A DNA stretch of 64,000 nucleotides, taken from positions 806,001-870,000 of the forward strand of contig JACKAJ010000016.1 in the NCBI GenBank assembly GCA_020635135.1, given 5' to 3'. Every line of letters starts with the position of its first letter. Position 1 is the stretch's first letter. Below the pieces are notes generated by a model. The model did not search any database, had not been told where the DNA came from, and was given only the letters and a program-made list of their open reading frames with translations. Shown here one piece after another: positions 8,155 to 16,734 of this stretch. The DNA is from Halobacteriovoraceae bacterium. GTDB lineage: Bacteria > Bdellovibrionota > Bacteriovoracia > Bacteriovoracales > Bacteriovoracaceae. Position numbers and translations under genes: made by a program.

Positions 8155-9246
8155 TTAGGATTTAACTTTAAAATCCCCCAGGAGTTCACCAAGATTTTGT
8201 TTGAGCTCCTGGTTTCTCTTCGGTCCCTTACTTTTCTTTTTATCGTTATTGGAAGACAAAGATTTTGTTTCGCCAAACTCCTCATCGCTCAATTCTTTTT
8301 CATAGTGTGGAAGTTCAGCTTTAAACACATAACTATCCAAGGCCTTCACATAACCCGACCAGTGCCCGGCCGTGGCATCACTGCGTTTCACTTCATCGAA
8401 CACTCCCATTCGCGAGTCCATCAAATCAATGAGGTGCAAGAGAAAGGCTTCTTTTGTGAGTGGCGTTTTTGGTGATCCGAATTCCAATTTTCCGTGGTGG
8501 GAGAGAAGAACGTGTTTCAAATGGAGTTTGGTATTGTAGGGAAAGTTTTTAATTTTATAACTAAAGCGATCCACAATTTCGATACTCTTAACCAAGTGCC
8601 CGATTAATTTCCCCTCTTCCGTGTAGTCAACATTGACTCCACTGGTGAGTTCATAAATTTTGCAGAGATCGTGAAGAATAGCCCCGGCCACCACAAAATT
8701 TTTATTAGCTTTGTAGTGATCCGATAAAAGAAACGCTAGATTGGTGCAAGAGAGAATGTGCTCTAAAAGTCCCGACTGGTAAGCGTGGTGAATGGTCTTC
8801 CCGGCTTGCCAGATTTTTAGACGTCTCGCAATTTCTGAATCGGCCAGAACTTTCGTGAGCAATTCGCGAATATAGAAATCGTCGAGCTTATCGACTAGCC
8901 CCACCAATTCTTTGTACATTTCTTCGGCAGAGCGTTCCGACTTGGCCATGAAATCGTCAACATTAACCTGAGACTCCGGGACCACATCGAGAGAACTGGC
9001 CACTAACTGGCGACGTCCCTGGTAGAAATTAACTTTCCCTTTGGTTTGGACAAAGTCACCCTTATTGATTTTCTTGTAAAAGTCCTCGGCATCTTGCCAG
9101 ACGCGACCTTCAATATCTCCAGTAGAATCACTAAAAACGATATTTAAGTACTTCTTTCCATCGCGGCTTTCCATAAGACTAATGTATTTCGTAAGAAAAA
9201 CAGTCTCCACATCGTCTTTAGGTTTGAGGTCTTTAATTTTAGTCAT
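8155..9246 (-). CDS. YhaM-like OB-fold/HD-domain 3'-5' exoribonuclease
   Basis: Residues 15-95 form an OB-fold nucleic-acid-binding domain (VFLTKYISLMESRDGKKYLN, GRVWQD, KGDFVQTKGKV, YQGRRQLV). Residues about 150-300 form an HD domain: KTIHHAYQSGLLEHILS, then VAGAILHDLCKIYEL (the HD pair), then LLSHHGKLEFGSP and LLHLIDLMDSRM. This order is that of YhaM/CBF1-type 3'-5' exoribonucleases. The last 50 residues are charged and low-complexity, longer than in YhaM. The ATG follows a GGCCCTT sequence. It is a single gene convergent with the lipoprotein at 7240. Confidence 0.75.
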   Translation of the reverse strand: MTKIKDLKPKDDVETVFLTKYISLMESRDGKKYLNIVFSDSTGDIEGRVWQDAEDFYKKINKGDFVQTKGKVNFYQGRRQLVASSLDVVPESQVNVDDFMAKSERSAEEMYKELVGLVDKLDDFYIRELLTKVLADSEIARRLKIWQAGKTIHHAYQSGLLEHILSCTNLAFLLSDHYKANKNFVVAGAILHDLCKIYELTSGVNVDYTEEGKLIGHLVKSIEIVDRFSYKIKNFPYNTKLHLKHVLLSHHGKLEFGSPKTPLTKEAFLLHLIDLMDSRMGVFDEVKRSDATAGHWSGYVKALDSYVFKAELPHYEKELSDEEFGETKSLSSNNDKKKSKGPKRNQELKQNLGELLGDFKVKS

Positions 9247-9396
9247 TTTTAAGGGCCTTTTTTTATAAAATATTTATCGCTCCATACTAACAGAGAGTGT
9301 GCACATTATATAGAGTTGGCCTGGATATCTCTTTGCAATTGAAGTCGTTTATGGCATTTTATCAGCGATTCAAAATTATTCAGGAGAGGTGAAAAA

Positions 9397-10428
9397 ATGA
9401 GTCAAGTGAAAGTAGCCATTAACGGGATGGGTCGAATTGGTCGAGCACTCATTCGTGAATACGTTAAGCGTAAAACTAAAGGTCTCAAAACAGGCTTTGA
9501 CATCGTTTGTGTCAATAACCCTGGGCAAATCGATATTTATGCTCATCTTCTCAAGTATGACTCCGTGCACAGAATCCCTTATGGTGATGTCCAAGTGCTC
9601 TCCGATAGCAGTCTTCAAGTTGGAAATGAGAAATTTCATTTTTATTCTGAAATGCAACCCCAAAAAATTCCTTGGCACGAGCAAGGAGTCAATATTGTTA
9701 TCGATTCTTCAGGAGTTTTTAGAACGGGTGAAGCTCTTTCCCAGCACCTCGGTGACACGGTAAAAAAAGTTGTTCTCTGTGCTCCCGGAAAAGATATTGA
9801 CGGTACTTTTGTCATGGGGATCAACAATGAAACTTTTGATCCTGCAAAACACAACATCATCTCCAACGCTAGCTGTACCACAAACTGTCTAGCACCTGTC
9901 GCAAAAGTTTTGCATGACAATCTCAAAATCCAATCAGGATTTATGACAACAGTCCATGCTTATACCAATGATCAAAATTTGCTCGATAACTCTCACTCTG
10001 ATTTCAGACGCGCAAGAGCTGCAGCTCTTTCAATTATTCCGACAAGCACTGGAGCAGCCAAAGCCACTGGTCTTGTGATTCCTGAACTTAAGGGAAAACT
10101 TGATGGTTATGCTGTTCGCGTCCCAACAGCAAATGTTTCAATGGTCGATTTAACTGTCAATCTAGAGAAAAAAGCAAGTGCAGAAGAAATCAATGGGTTG
10201 ATGAAAACAGCAAGTGAGACATATCTTAAAAACATTCTCGCTTATACTGAAGAAGAACTTGTTGGAGTCGATTTCACTGGTCGACCAGAGAGTTCGGTTT
10301 TTGATTCAAAACTCACAAACGTTATTGGGAACACTGCTAAAATTGTTTCTTGGTACGATAATGAAATTGGTTTTTCTAACCGTGTGCTTGATTTAGTAGG
10401 CTACGTCGGTGAGAAAACATGGCAATAA
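9397..10428 (+). CDS. gap: Type I glyceraldehyde-3-phosphate dehydrogenase
   Basis: The N-terminal NAD-binding motif INGMGRIGRALIRE and the catalytic motif SNASCTTNCLAPV (Cys near residue 155) are complete, as is the C-terminal VSWYDNEIGFSNRVLDL. At 343 residues it is the usual length. It catalyses the NAD-dependent oxidation and phosphorylation of glyceraldehyde 3-phosphate in glycolysis. A strong AGGAGAGG precedes the ATG. It is first in the gap-pgk-tpiA-secG cluster and overlaps pgk by 10 bases. Confidence 0.97.
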   Translation: MSQVKVAINGMGRIGRALIREYVKRKTKGLKTGFDIVCVNNPGQIDIYAHLLKYDSVHRIPYGDVQVLSDSSLQVGNEKFHFYSEMQPQKIPWHEQGVNIVIDSSGVFRTGEALSQHLGDTVKKVVLCAPGKDIDGTFVMGINNETFDPAKHNIISNASCTTNCLAPVAKVLHDNLKIQSGFMTTVHAYTNDQNLLDNSHSDFRRARAAALSIIPTSTGAAKATGLVIPELKGKLDGYAVRVPTANVSMVDLTVNLEKKASAEEINGLMKTASETYLKNILAYTEEELVGVDFTGRPESSVFDSKLTNVIGNTAKIVSWYDNEIGFSNRVLDLVGYVGEKTWQ

Positions 10429-11615
10429 GAAGTATCGCAGAAGCAGAGCTCGAAGGGAAAAAAGTTCTCGCTCGTTTTGATTTTAATGTTCCTCTCGGTG
10501 ATCGCGATGCCAGTGGTACTAGAGCTATCAAAGATTCTACGAGAATTGATCTATCTTTAAAGACGATTCAGTACATTCTAGATCAAAAACCTTCAAAGCT
10601 CATTCTCATGAGCCACCTTGGACGCCCCAAGGGAAAACCCAATCCGGATTATAGTCTTGAGCCCGTGGCCAAATACTTAGCTGAAAAACTTGGTCTCGAA
10701 GTTTATCTCTCCGAATCACCAACAGACTCAGGATTAAAAACTCTCACAACACTTGGGCATATCAAAGTTGTGCTTCTTGAGAATTTGCGCTTTGATCCCC
10801 GTGAAGAGCAAGGCGATCACGAATTCGCTCAAGCCTTAGCAAGCCTAGCTGACGTCTATGTGAACGATGCCTTCGGGGCTGCTCACCGCAAACACGCATC
10901 AGTTTACACCATTACTGAATACTTCAATCGCCAGCGCTATGCTGGATTTCTTATTCTCGATGAAATTGAAGCTCTCGATAAAATTCTCCACAAACCCCAA
11001 AAACCTTTTGTAGGAATTTTAGGTGGAGCGAAAGTCAGTGACAAAATTCAAACCATTGAAAAACTTTTGATCACTGTTGATCACCTTATTATTGGTGGGG
11101 CCATGGCCTATCCCTTCTTGAAAGCTCAAGGGAAAAAAATTGGAAAATCTTTATGCGCAGAAAGTGACGTCACGTTAGCAGCGAAAATTCTAAAAGCTGA
11201 TAAAGGCCATAAGCTCGTTCTTCCCATGGATCATGTAGTCGCAGAAAACCCTGACGCTCCGGCCGAAACGACCAGTGGATCTCAGATAGATGGCGACAAA
11301 GCAGGTTTTGACATTGGACCTCAGAGTATTGAAAACATCAGAAGCTTGGTGAGTACTGCAAAGACTCTTGTCTGGAATGGACCGATGGGGCTTTTTGAAA
11401 AATCTCAATTTTCAAAAGGAACTTTTTCTGTTGCCCAAATGCTTGCAGAGTCCGATGCCTATAGCTTTGTTGGTGGAGGTGACTCTGTCGCGGCCGTCAA
11501 GCAATCGGGTTACGCTGATAAAATCAGCCACGTTTCCTCTGGTGGAGGAGCAAGTCTTGAATACATTGAAAAAGGCACACTCCCTGGTATTCAAGCTCTC
11601 AAGTATCATTTCTAA
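10419..11615 (+). CDS. pgk: Phosphoglycerate kinase
   Basis: The N-terminal motif KKVLARFDFNVPLGD, the substrate-binding SHLGRPKGKPN, the hinge region LRFDPREEQGD and the nucleotide-binding VGGGDSVAAVKQSG are all present. Length (398 residues) is normal. It transfers phosphate from 1,3-bisphosphoglycerate to ADP. Its ATG lies inside the last codons of gap, pointing to translational coupling, and tpiA follows after nine bases. Confidence 0.97.
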   Translation: MAIRSIAEAELEGKKVLARFDFNVPLGDRDASGTRAIKDSTRIDLSLKTIQYILDQKPSKLILMSHLGRPKGKPNPDYSLEPVAKYLAEKLGLEVYLSESPTDSGLKTLTTLGHIKVVLLENLRFDPREEQGDHEFAQALASLADVYVNDAFGAAHRKHASVYTITEYFNRQRYAGFLILDEIEALDKILHKPQKPFVGILGGAKVSDKIQTIEKLLITVDHLIIGGAMAYPFLKAQGKKIGKSLCAESDVTLAAKILKADKGHKLVLPMDHVVAENPDAPAETTSGSQIDGDKAGFDIGPQSIENIRSLVSTAKTLVWNGPMGLFEKSQFSKGTFSVAQMLAESDAYSFVGGGDSVAAVKQSGYADKISHVSSGGGASLEYIEKGTLPGIQALKYHF

Positions 11616-11624
11616 GGAGAGATC

Positions 11625-12386
11625 ATGAAAAGAAAACTCTATTGCCTTGGCAATTGGAAAATGAATCATTTAGTTCAAGATGCATTACAATTTTGTAAAG
11701 AAATCCAAAATGTTATGAAAAGTGAAAAAACTGAATTAGGAATTGCAGCCCAAGCAATTCACCTTCCCCTTCTATTGGAAAATCTTCAAAAAACTCCTGT
11801 TCTCGTTGGTGCTCAAAATTCGAGTGAACACAAAAGTGGCGCCTATACCGGAGAAATATCACCTGAAGCCATCAAGGATCTCGGCTGCCAATTTGTTTTG
11901 ATAGGACACTCTGAAAGACGTCAATATTACGGTGAAACAAGCCAAAACTGCTTAGAAAAAATAAGAACAGCGTTAGCTCAAAATCTCATCGTGGTCTATT
12001 GTATTGGAGAAACCCTCCAAGAGTATGAAGCAGGACAAACAGAACAAGTCCTCAAAACACAACTCAACGAAGGCCTCATTGCCCTTTTGAATGAACAAAA
12101 AGATCTCGGAAAAATTGTGATTGCCTACGAGCCTGTTTGGGCGATCGGTACGGGAAAAGTCGCAACACCTGAGATCGTGGCCAAAAATTTAAAGGCCATT
12201 CGGAATCATCTGGGAAGCGCACTAGATGCTGCTTCGCAACTCTCTCTTCTCTATGGAGGAAGCGTGAAGCCTGAAAATATTGATGAACTGATGAAAATTG
12301 AGGACATGGATGGAGCCTTGATAGGCGGGGCCAGCTTAAAAGCTCAAGCATTTGCTGCGTTGTTTAATTCAATTGATGCAAAATAG
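11625..12386 (+). CDS. tpiA: Triosephosphate isomerase
   Basis: GNWKMNH (active-site Lys) near the N-terminus, VLIGHSERRQYYGE (catalytic His), VIAYEPVWAIGTGK (catalytic Glu) and LYGGSVKPEN with IGGASL identify TIM. Length of 253 residues is normal. It interconverts dihydroxyacetone phosphate and glyceraldehyde 3-phosphate. AAGGAGA lies 3-9 bases upstream of the ATG. It is the third gene of the glycolytic cluster. Confidence 0.97.
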   Translation: MKRKLYCLGNWKMNHLVQDALQFCKEIQNVMKSEKTELGIAAQAIHLPLLLENLQKTPVLVGAQNSSEHKSGAYTGEISPEAIKDLGCQFVLIGHSERRQYYGETSQNCLEKIRTALAQNLIVVYCIGETLQEYEAGQTEQVLKTQLNEGLIALLNEQKDLGKIVIAYEPVWAIGTGKVATPEIVAKNLKAIRNHLGSALDAASQLSLLYGGSVKPENIDELMKIEDMDGALIGGASLKAQAFAALFNSIDAK

Positions 12387-12468
12387 AACATCATGATGAC
12401 AGAACAGCCTCTCTTTGATACATAGAATTATTTACTGTTAACAAGTTAGAATAAAAAAGGTTTTCATT

Positions 12469-12900
12469 ATGGTAACGGGTCTTATCGTTTTTCATGTTAT
12501 TGTTTGCGTCCTCCTCATCGTGATCGTGCTTCTTCAGTTTGGAAAAGGTGCTGAAGCTGGGGCCATGATGGGTAGTGGGGCTTCTCAAAATATTTTTACG
12601 AGCTCTTCTCGTGGAAACTTTTTTACAAAACTCACAACAGTTCTCGCAGTTCTTTTCATGGTCAACTCTATTGCTTTGACGATTGTTAAAAGTAAGGACG
12701 CCAATAAATCAGTCTTTGATGATGAAGCTCCTCAAGCAATGCCTCTCAATACTGATCACCTTGATAAAGAGATGGAAAAAGCGGAAAACGGTGCTGCTGC
12801 AACAAATGAAACTGCTAATCCTAGTGCTGAAAAGAAAAGTGAAAAGCCCTCGAGCACAAAAAAAGAAGAGACTCCAACAAAAACAGAAAGTAAAAAATGA
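12469..12900 (+). CDS. secG: Preprotein translocase subunit SecG
   Basis: Two membrane segments (residues 4-22 and about 45-68) flank the conserved SecG loop LLQFGKGAEAGAMMGSGASQ and FTSSSRGNFFTKLT. SecG is the non-essential third subunit of the SecYEG channel. The protein is longer (143 residues) than typical because of a hydrophilic Lys/Glu/Thr-rich tail of about 65 residues. Placement after tpiA is the common order in many bacteria. It overlaps the next gene by four bases. Confidence 0.92.
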   Translation: MVTGLIVFHVIVCVLLIVIVLLQFGKGAEAGAMMGSGASQNIFTSSSRGNFFTKLTTVLAVLFMVNSIALTIVKSKDANKSVFDDEAPQAMPLNTDHLDKEMEKAENGAAATNETANPSAEKKSEKPSSTKKEETPTKTESKK

Positions 12901-14036
12901 GCAATGATCGATTTTCTGAATTAATTTCACAAGAATATTCGGATCTTCGATCAATCTATTTTAATGCCGCTTACTTTGGTCCGTACCCTACTCGCTCGCA
13001 AAAAAATATTGCAGCGACTACTAAAAGATTTAGTGACCCAAGTTTTCTTCCTTATACAGAGTGGCTCGACGTTCCCGAGAGAGTTCGTGAAAAATTAGCA
13101 AAACTCTTGGGCGTATCGCCTAATAATATTACTCACTCTACAGCTTCTTGTGATGTTATTAGCCTCGTTGCTAATGGACTCCAGTTAAATGAAAATGAAA
13201 TGGCCGTCACTCTCGATGGAGACTATCCTTCGGACGTGCTTCCCTGGATGAGAGCCAATGAACGCCAGCGCATTCGCTTTCAAGTTCTCAATACTCCTTT
13301 TGACTTTGACATTGATTGGCTTAGAGAAAATCTTCCTAAGGAAACAAAAGTTTTTAACATCTCTCATGTTTCCTTTAATTCAGGGAGAAGAACTGATCTG
13401 TTAGAACTCGGAAAACTTCTTAAAGAGAGAGGAATCTATTTTGTCGTGGACGCCACCCAATCCTTTGGAGGATTGCAATTATCGAAAAAAGAACTCGAAA
13501 ACATTGATGTTCTTGTGTGCTCGACCTACAAATGGCTATGTGGTCCCTACGGTCACGCTTTTGCTTACTTTTCTGATTCCATTCTCAACAAAATTGAAAC
13601 ACCGTCTGGAAGTTGGATCAATAGTGCAAACTTCTATAGAAACTATAAACTTTTAGATTATTCAACTGAAACGCTGCCAGGAGCGCGCAAATTCGATCGC
13701 GGGCAATCACCTAATCTTCTGACAATGGCAGGACTTGAAGGATCTCTTGATCTTTTTAATGAGCTCGGACTCAGTAATATTGAAAATCACAATCAAAAAC
13801 TTGTGTCTTATTTTCTTAAAAATTTTAAAACCGAAAATTTTAACATCATCACACCAACAAGTCTTGTTGGAAATATTATTTGCCTAAAATCTCAATCTAT
13901 TGATATGTTTAGACTCAAAGAAACATTGGGTGAAAACAATATTGATGTCAGTGTGCGTGAAGGTCACTTGCGAATTAGCTTTCACCTCTACAATACTCAA
14001 GAACAAGTGGAAAAACTCCTTGAAATCCTCTGCTAA
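12897..14036 (+). CDS. Class V aminotransferase (PLP-dependent, NifS/CsdA fold)
   Basis: The fold-type I PLP motifs of class V enzymes are visible: FNAAYFGPYP near residue 21, ISHVSFNSGRRTDL, VVDATQSFGG (Asp that binds the pyridine nitrogen) and CSTYKWLCGPYG, where Lys forms the Schiff base. At 379 residues it has the normal length. It lacks an obvious catalytic cysteine loop of cysteine desulphurases (the section after KWLCGPYG reads otherwise), so an aminotransferase or kynureninase-like lyase is more likely. It overlaps secG and is followed by mscS after 14 bases. Confidence 0.8.
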   Translation: MSNDRFSELISQEYSDLRSIYFNAAYFGPYPTRSQKNIAATTKRFSDPSFLPYTEWLDVPERVREKLAKLLGVSPNNITHSTASCDVISLVANGLQLNENEMAVTLDGDYPSDVLPWMRANERQRIRFQVLNTPFDFDIDWLRENLPKETKVFNISHVSFNSGRRTDLLELGKLLKERGIYFVVDATQSFGGLQLSKKELENIDVLVCSTYKWLCGPYGHAFAYFSDSILNKIETPSGSWINSANFYRNYKLLDYSTETLPGARKFDRGQSPNLLTMAGLEGSLDLFNELGLSNIENHNQKLVSYFLKNFKTENFNIITPTSLVGNIICLKSQSIDMFRLKETLGENNIDVSVREGHLRISFHLYNTQEQVEKLLEILC

Positions 14037-14050
14037 AAAAGGACTTCATC

Positions 14051-14878
14051 ATGTTTAATATGTTTAAATCATCAGACACTTATCTGGATAAAATTTTAAA
14101 GTATTTAGAAATTTACACACCAAAAGTTGTCGGCGCCTTGGTGACATTTCTCATCGGATTGTGGGTTATTCGTATCATCACCAATATTTTTTTTCGACAA
14201 CTCGAAAAAAGAAACGTGGATCAAACGCTGCGTCCTTTTCTACGAAGCCTTTTAAAAAATTCACTACTTGTTATCCTCATTATTAGTGTTGCCGGAATTC
14301 TAGGAATTCAAACTTCTTCTTTTGTTGCAGTTATCGGTGCAGCAGGACTCGCTATCGGTCTGGCGTTGCAAGGATCACTTGCCAACTTTGCAGGAGGAGT
14401 TCTCATACTCATTTTTCGCCCCGTGCGTGTGGGAGATTATATCAAGGCACAAGGTTATGAGGGGAATGTTTCTGAAATTCTTCTTTTTGTAACCGTTTTA
14501 AAAACTCCCGATAATCGAGTCATCTACATTCCCAATGGCCCCTTGGCAGGTGGTCCCATTGAAAATGTCACAAGGGAAACCACGAGAAGAGTTGATCTCA
14601 CCTTTGGAATAAGTTACAGCGATGACATTGACTCTGCTAGACGAGCGATTGAAGAAACAATTAAAAAAGTTCCGAACATCTTATCAGAACCAGCTCCTAT
14701 CATTGCCGTTAACCAATTAGCAGATAGCTCAGTTAATATTGCTGTAAAGCCATGGGTAAAAACAGAGAATTACTGGCAAGTATTTTGGGACATGCAAGAA
14801 ATGATCAAAAAAGAATTCGATAAGCAAAAGATCTCCATCCCCTTTCCTCAAAGGGATGTGCATCTTTATCAAAAATAG
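14051..14878 (+). CDS. Small-conductance mechanosensitive channel (MscS family)
   Basis: The 275-residue protein has about three membrane segments, the last being the pore helix with alternating small residues (FVAVIGAAGLAIGLALQGSLANFAGGVLIL), followed by the beta domain with RPVRVGDYI and the Asn-Gly motif YIPNGPLAGG. These are the standard MscS core parts; length equals that of E. coli MscS. The channel releases solutes under hypo-osmotic shock. It probably shares a transcript with the upstream aminotransferase. Confidence 0.93.
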   Translation: MFNMFKSSDTYLDKILKYLEIYTPKVVGALVTFLIGLWVIRIITNIFFRQLEKRNVDQTLRPFLRSLLKNSLLVILIISVAGILGIQTSSFVAVIGAAGLAIGLALQGSLANFAGGVLILIFRPVRVGDYIKAQGYEGNVSEILLFVTVLKTPDNRVIYIPNGPLAGGPIENVTRETTRRVDLTFGISYSDDIDSARRAIEETIKKVPNILSEPAPIIAVNQLADSSVNIAVKPWVKTENYWQVFWDMQEMIKKEFDKQKISIPFPQRDVHLYQK

Positions 14879-14966
14879 CTGAGTTTTATCATCATTCTAT
14901 CGGTACCTAAATTTTTCTCACTTAAAGTCGATAAGTGGGTTATAGCCAGTTTAAGGAACCAAGCTC

Positions 14967-16076
14967 ATGAAAGACGTCTACTTCAGTATAAATATCGACT
15001 ACTTACCTCTCAATGACGTTCTAGGAATCGATCTTTATATCAATTCCTCATCAAAAGAGGCAAAAACACATTTTATAAAGATCTTTCCAGCTAACGATTC
15101 TTTGAATTTAGAATTTAAAGAACATCTTAAGAACAAATACTTCCGCGTCTATGTTAATGAAAAGCAAAGAAACAATTATCTTAAGCTTATTACCCGTTCA
15201 ACATTTATAACTGATGTTCAAAAAACTAATGTTGTTAAAGACACGGCCATTCACTATCTCGATTCGATTTTTAATTCTAATGGCGATAAAGATGTCATTA
15301 TTGGCTCCATTCACGACTGCCGTGAAACAGTGGACAATATGGTTGATGTTATTCACGATAAAAATGTCGAAGAAATTCAATCTCTCATTGCTGAGCTCAG
15401 TTTTCACGACTTCTATACATTTGATCATTCTATAAATGTTTGTATGTACTCCATTGGCATTCTCAAAGGGATTGATCCTAATATCACACGCGATGACCTC
15501 ATCAATATTGGAGTAGGTGCGCTTTTACACGATATTGGAAAAATTAAAGTTCCAACTTCAGTAATCAACAAACCTAGTCACTTAAGTGACGAAGAATTTG
15601 AAAAAATTAAAAAACATCCAATCGATGGCTATGATATTTTAAAAGAGCTCAAACCAAGCCTTGGAGAAGGTATTGACTGGGAGTCTGTTCTTGCCGTCGT
15701 TTGTGATCATCATGAAAATTATGATGGATCAGGCTATCCTCATGGAAAGAAAAATAAAGATATCCATTACTTTCCTAAAGTCTGTATGCTCGCCGATATT
15801 CTCGATGCTATAACGACAAAGAGATCTTACAATGAAGTTCTTCCTATCGAGAAAGCTCTCGAAATCATGGGAGGAATGGTTGGCAAAAAAATTGATCCTG
15901 AACTCTTTGCTAAATTTTTAGGCTACATGAAAATCTATATTCCTGAAGGCAAAACAACTCATAAGCTCAACGAAAAGTTTGATCCCAGCGTTCCTTTTGA
16001 AGTTGTCGAGTTAGAAGAAGTAAAAAAAGACAAAGAAAAAGGCGATTTCGGAAAAATCATTACAAAAGCAAGTTAG
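14967..16076 (+). CDS. HD-GYP domain protein, probable c-di-GMP phosphodiesterase
   Basis: The C-terminal half carries a full HD-GYP domain: LLHDIGKIKVP near residue 188, HPIDGYDIL, the paired histidines VVCDHHENYDGSGYPHG containing the GYP motif, and LADILDAITTKRSYNE. Such domains hydrolyse cyclic di-GMP (or in some cases cGAMP). The N-terminal ~130 residues resemble the DUF3391-type or a divergent sensing region without known motifs. The ATG is preceded by TTTAAGGAACC. An 88-base gap separates it from mscS, so it may have its own promoter. Confidence 0.88.
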   Translation: MKDVYFSINIDYLPLNDVLGIDLYINSSSKEAKTHFIKIFPANDSLNLEFKEHLKNKYFRVYVNEKQRNNYLKLITRSTFITDVQKTNVVKDTAIHYLDSIFNSNGDKDVIIGSIHDCRETVDNMVDVIHDKNVEEIQSLIAELSFHDFYTFDHSINVCMYSIGILKGIDPNITRDDLINIGVGALLHDIGKIKVPTSVINKPSHLSDEEFEKIKKHPIDGYDILKELKPSLGEGIDWESVLAVVCDHHENYDGSGYPHGKKNKDIHYFPKVCMLADILDAITTKRSYNEVLPIEKALEIMGGMVGKKIDPELFAKFLGYMKIYIPEGKTTHKLNEKFDPSVPFEVVELEEVKKDKEKGDFGKIITKAS

Positions 16077-16096
16077 CCTTGTTATAATTTTTCATC

Positions 16097-16729
16097 ATGT
16101 TTGATGAAATCACTTTGCTAACCTTCGTTATCAGCTCCGTTCTTATTACCCTGACCCCAGGTCCAGACAATCTTTTCACGCTCACTCAAGGAGCAACATA
16201 CGGTAAAAAGGCTGGAGTCATGACTGCACTTGGTTTAGCGACAGGAAATCTCGTTCATACTCTTTGGATCATCTTAGGTTTTAGTTTGATTTTGAAATCT
16301 AATATTTTCCTATTCAGTGCTTTTAAAGTCATCGGATGTGCGTATCTCTTTTATCTTGCCTACCAAAATTTCAAAACTCGAAAAACTAGCTTTGAATTTA
16401 AAGAACAAGTTGCAGAGCACTCTCTTTTGAAACTCTATTTCAAGGGAATATTTCTCAATGTCATCAATCCCAAAGTTGCTGTTTTTTTTCTCACCTATCT
16501 CCCGGGTTATGTGAATCCCGAAACAGGATCGATCAATCTTCAAATTTTTATTTTAGGAGTTATCTTTACGATACAAGTTGTCATCGTCTTTGGAACACTC
16601 GCTTTTTTTGCAGGTTTTTTTGGAGAAAAATTAAAACAATCACCAAAAATCACTCAATATCTCTCTATAATCTCAAGCCTGATCTTTATCATGTTAGGAA
16701 TCAATCTTTTAAGCTTAACTCAAGGTTAG
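16097..16729 (+). CDS. LysE/RhtB-family amino-acid exporter
   Basis: A 210-residue protein with about six membrane segments. The N-terminal signature LITLTPGPDNLFTLTQGATYGKKAG and ATGNLVHT match the LysE/RhtB translocator family, and the central FKGIFLNVINPKVAVFFLTYLP is the second conserved block. Members export amino acids or related compounds. The substrate cannot be read from sequence. It lies 20 bases after the HD-GYP gene and 5 bases before ggt, suggesting a common transcript. Confidence 0.88.
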   Translation: MFDEITLLTFVISSVLITLTPGPDNLFTLTQGATYGKKAGVMTALGLATGNLVHTLWIILGFSLILKSNIFLFSAFKVIGCAYLFYLAYQNFKTRKTSFEFKEQVAEHSLLKLYFKGIFLNVINPKVAVFFLTYLPGYVNPETGSINLQIFILGVIFTIQVVIVFGTLAFFAGFFGEKLKQSPKITQYLSIISSLIFIMLGINLLSLTQG

Positions 16730-16734
16730 TAATA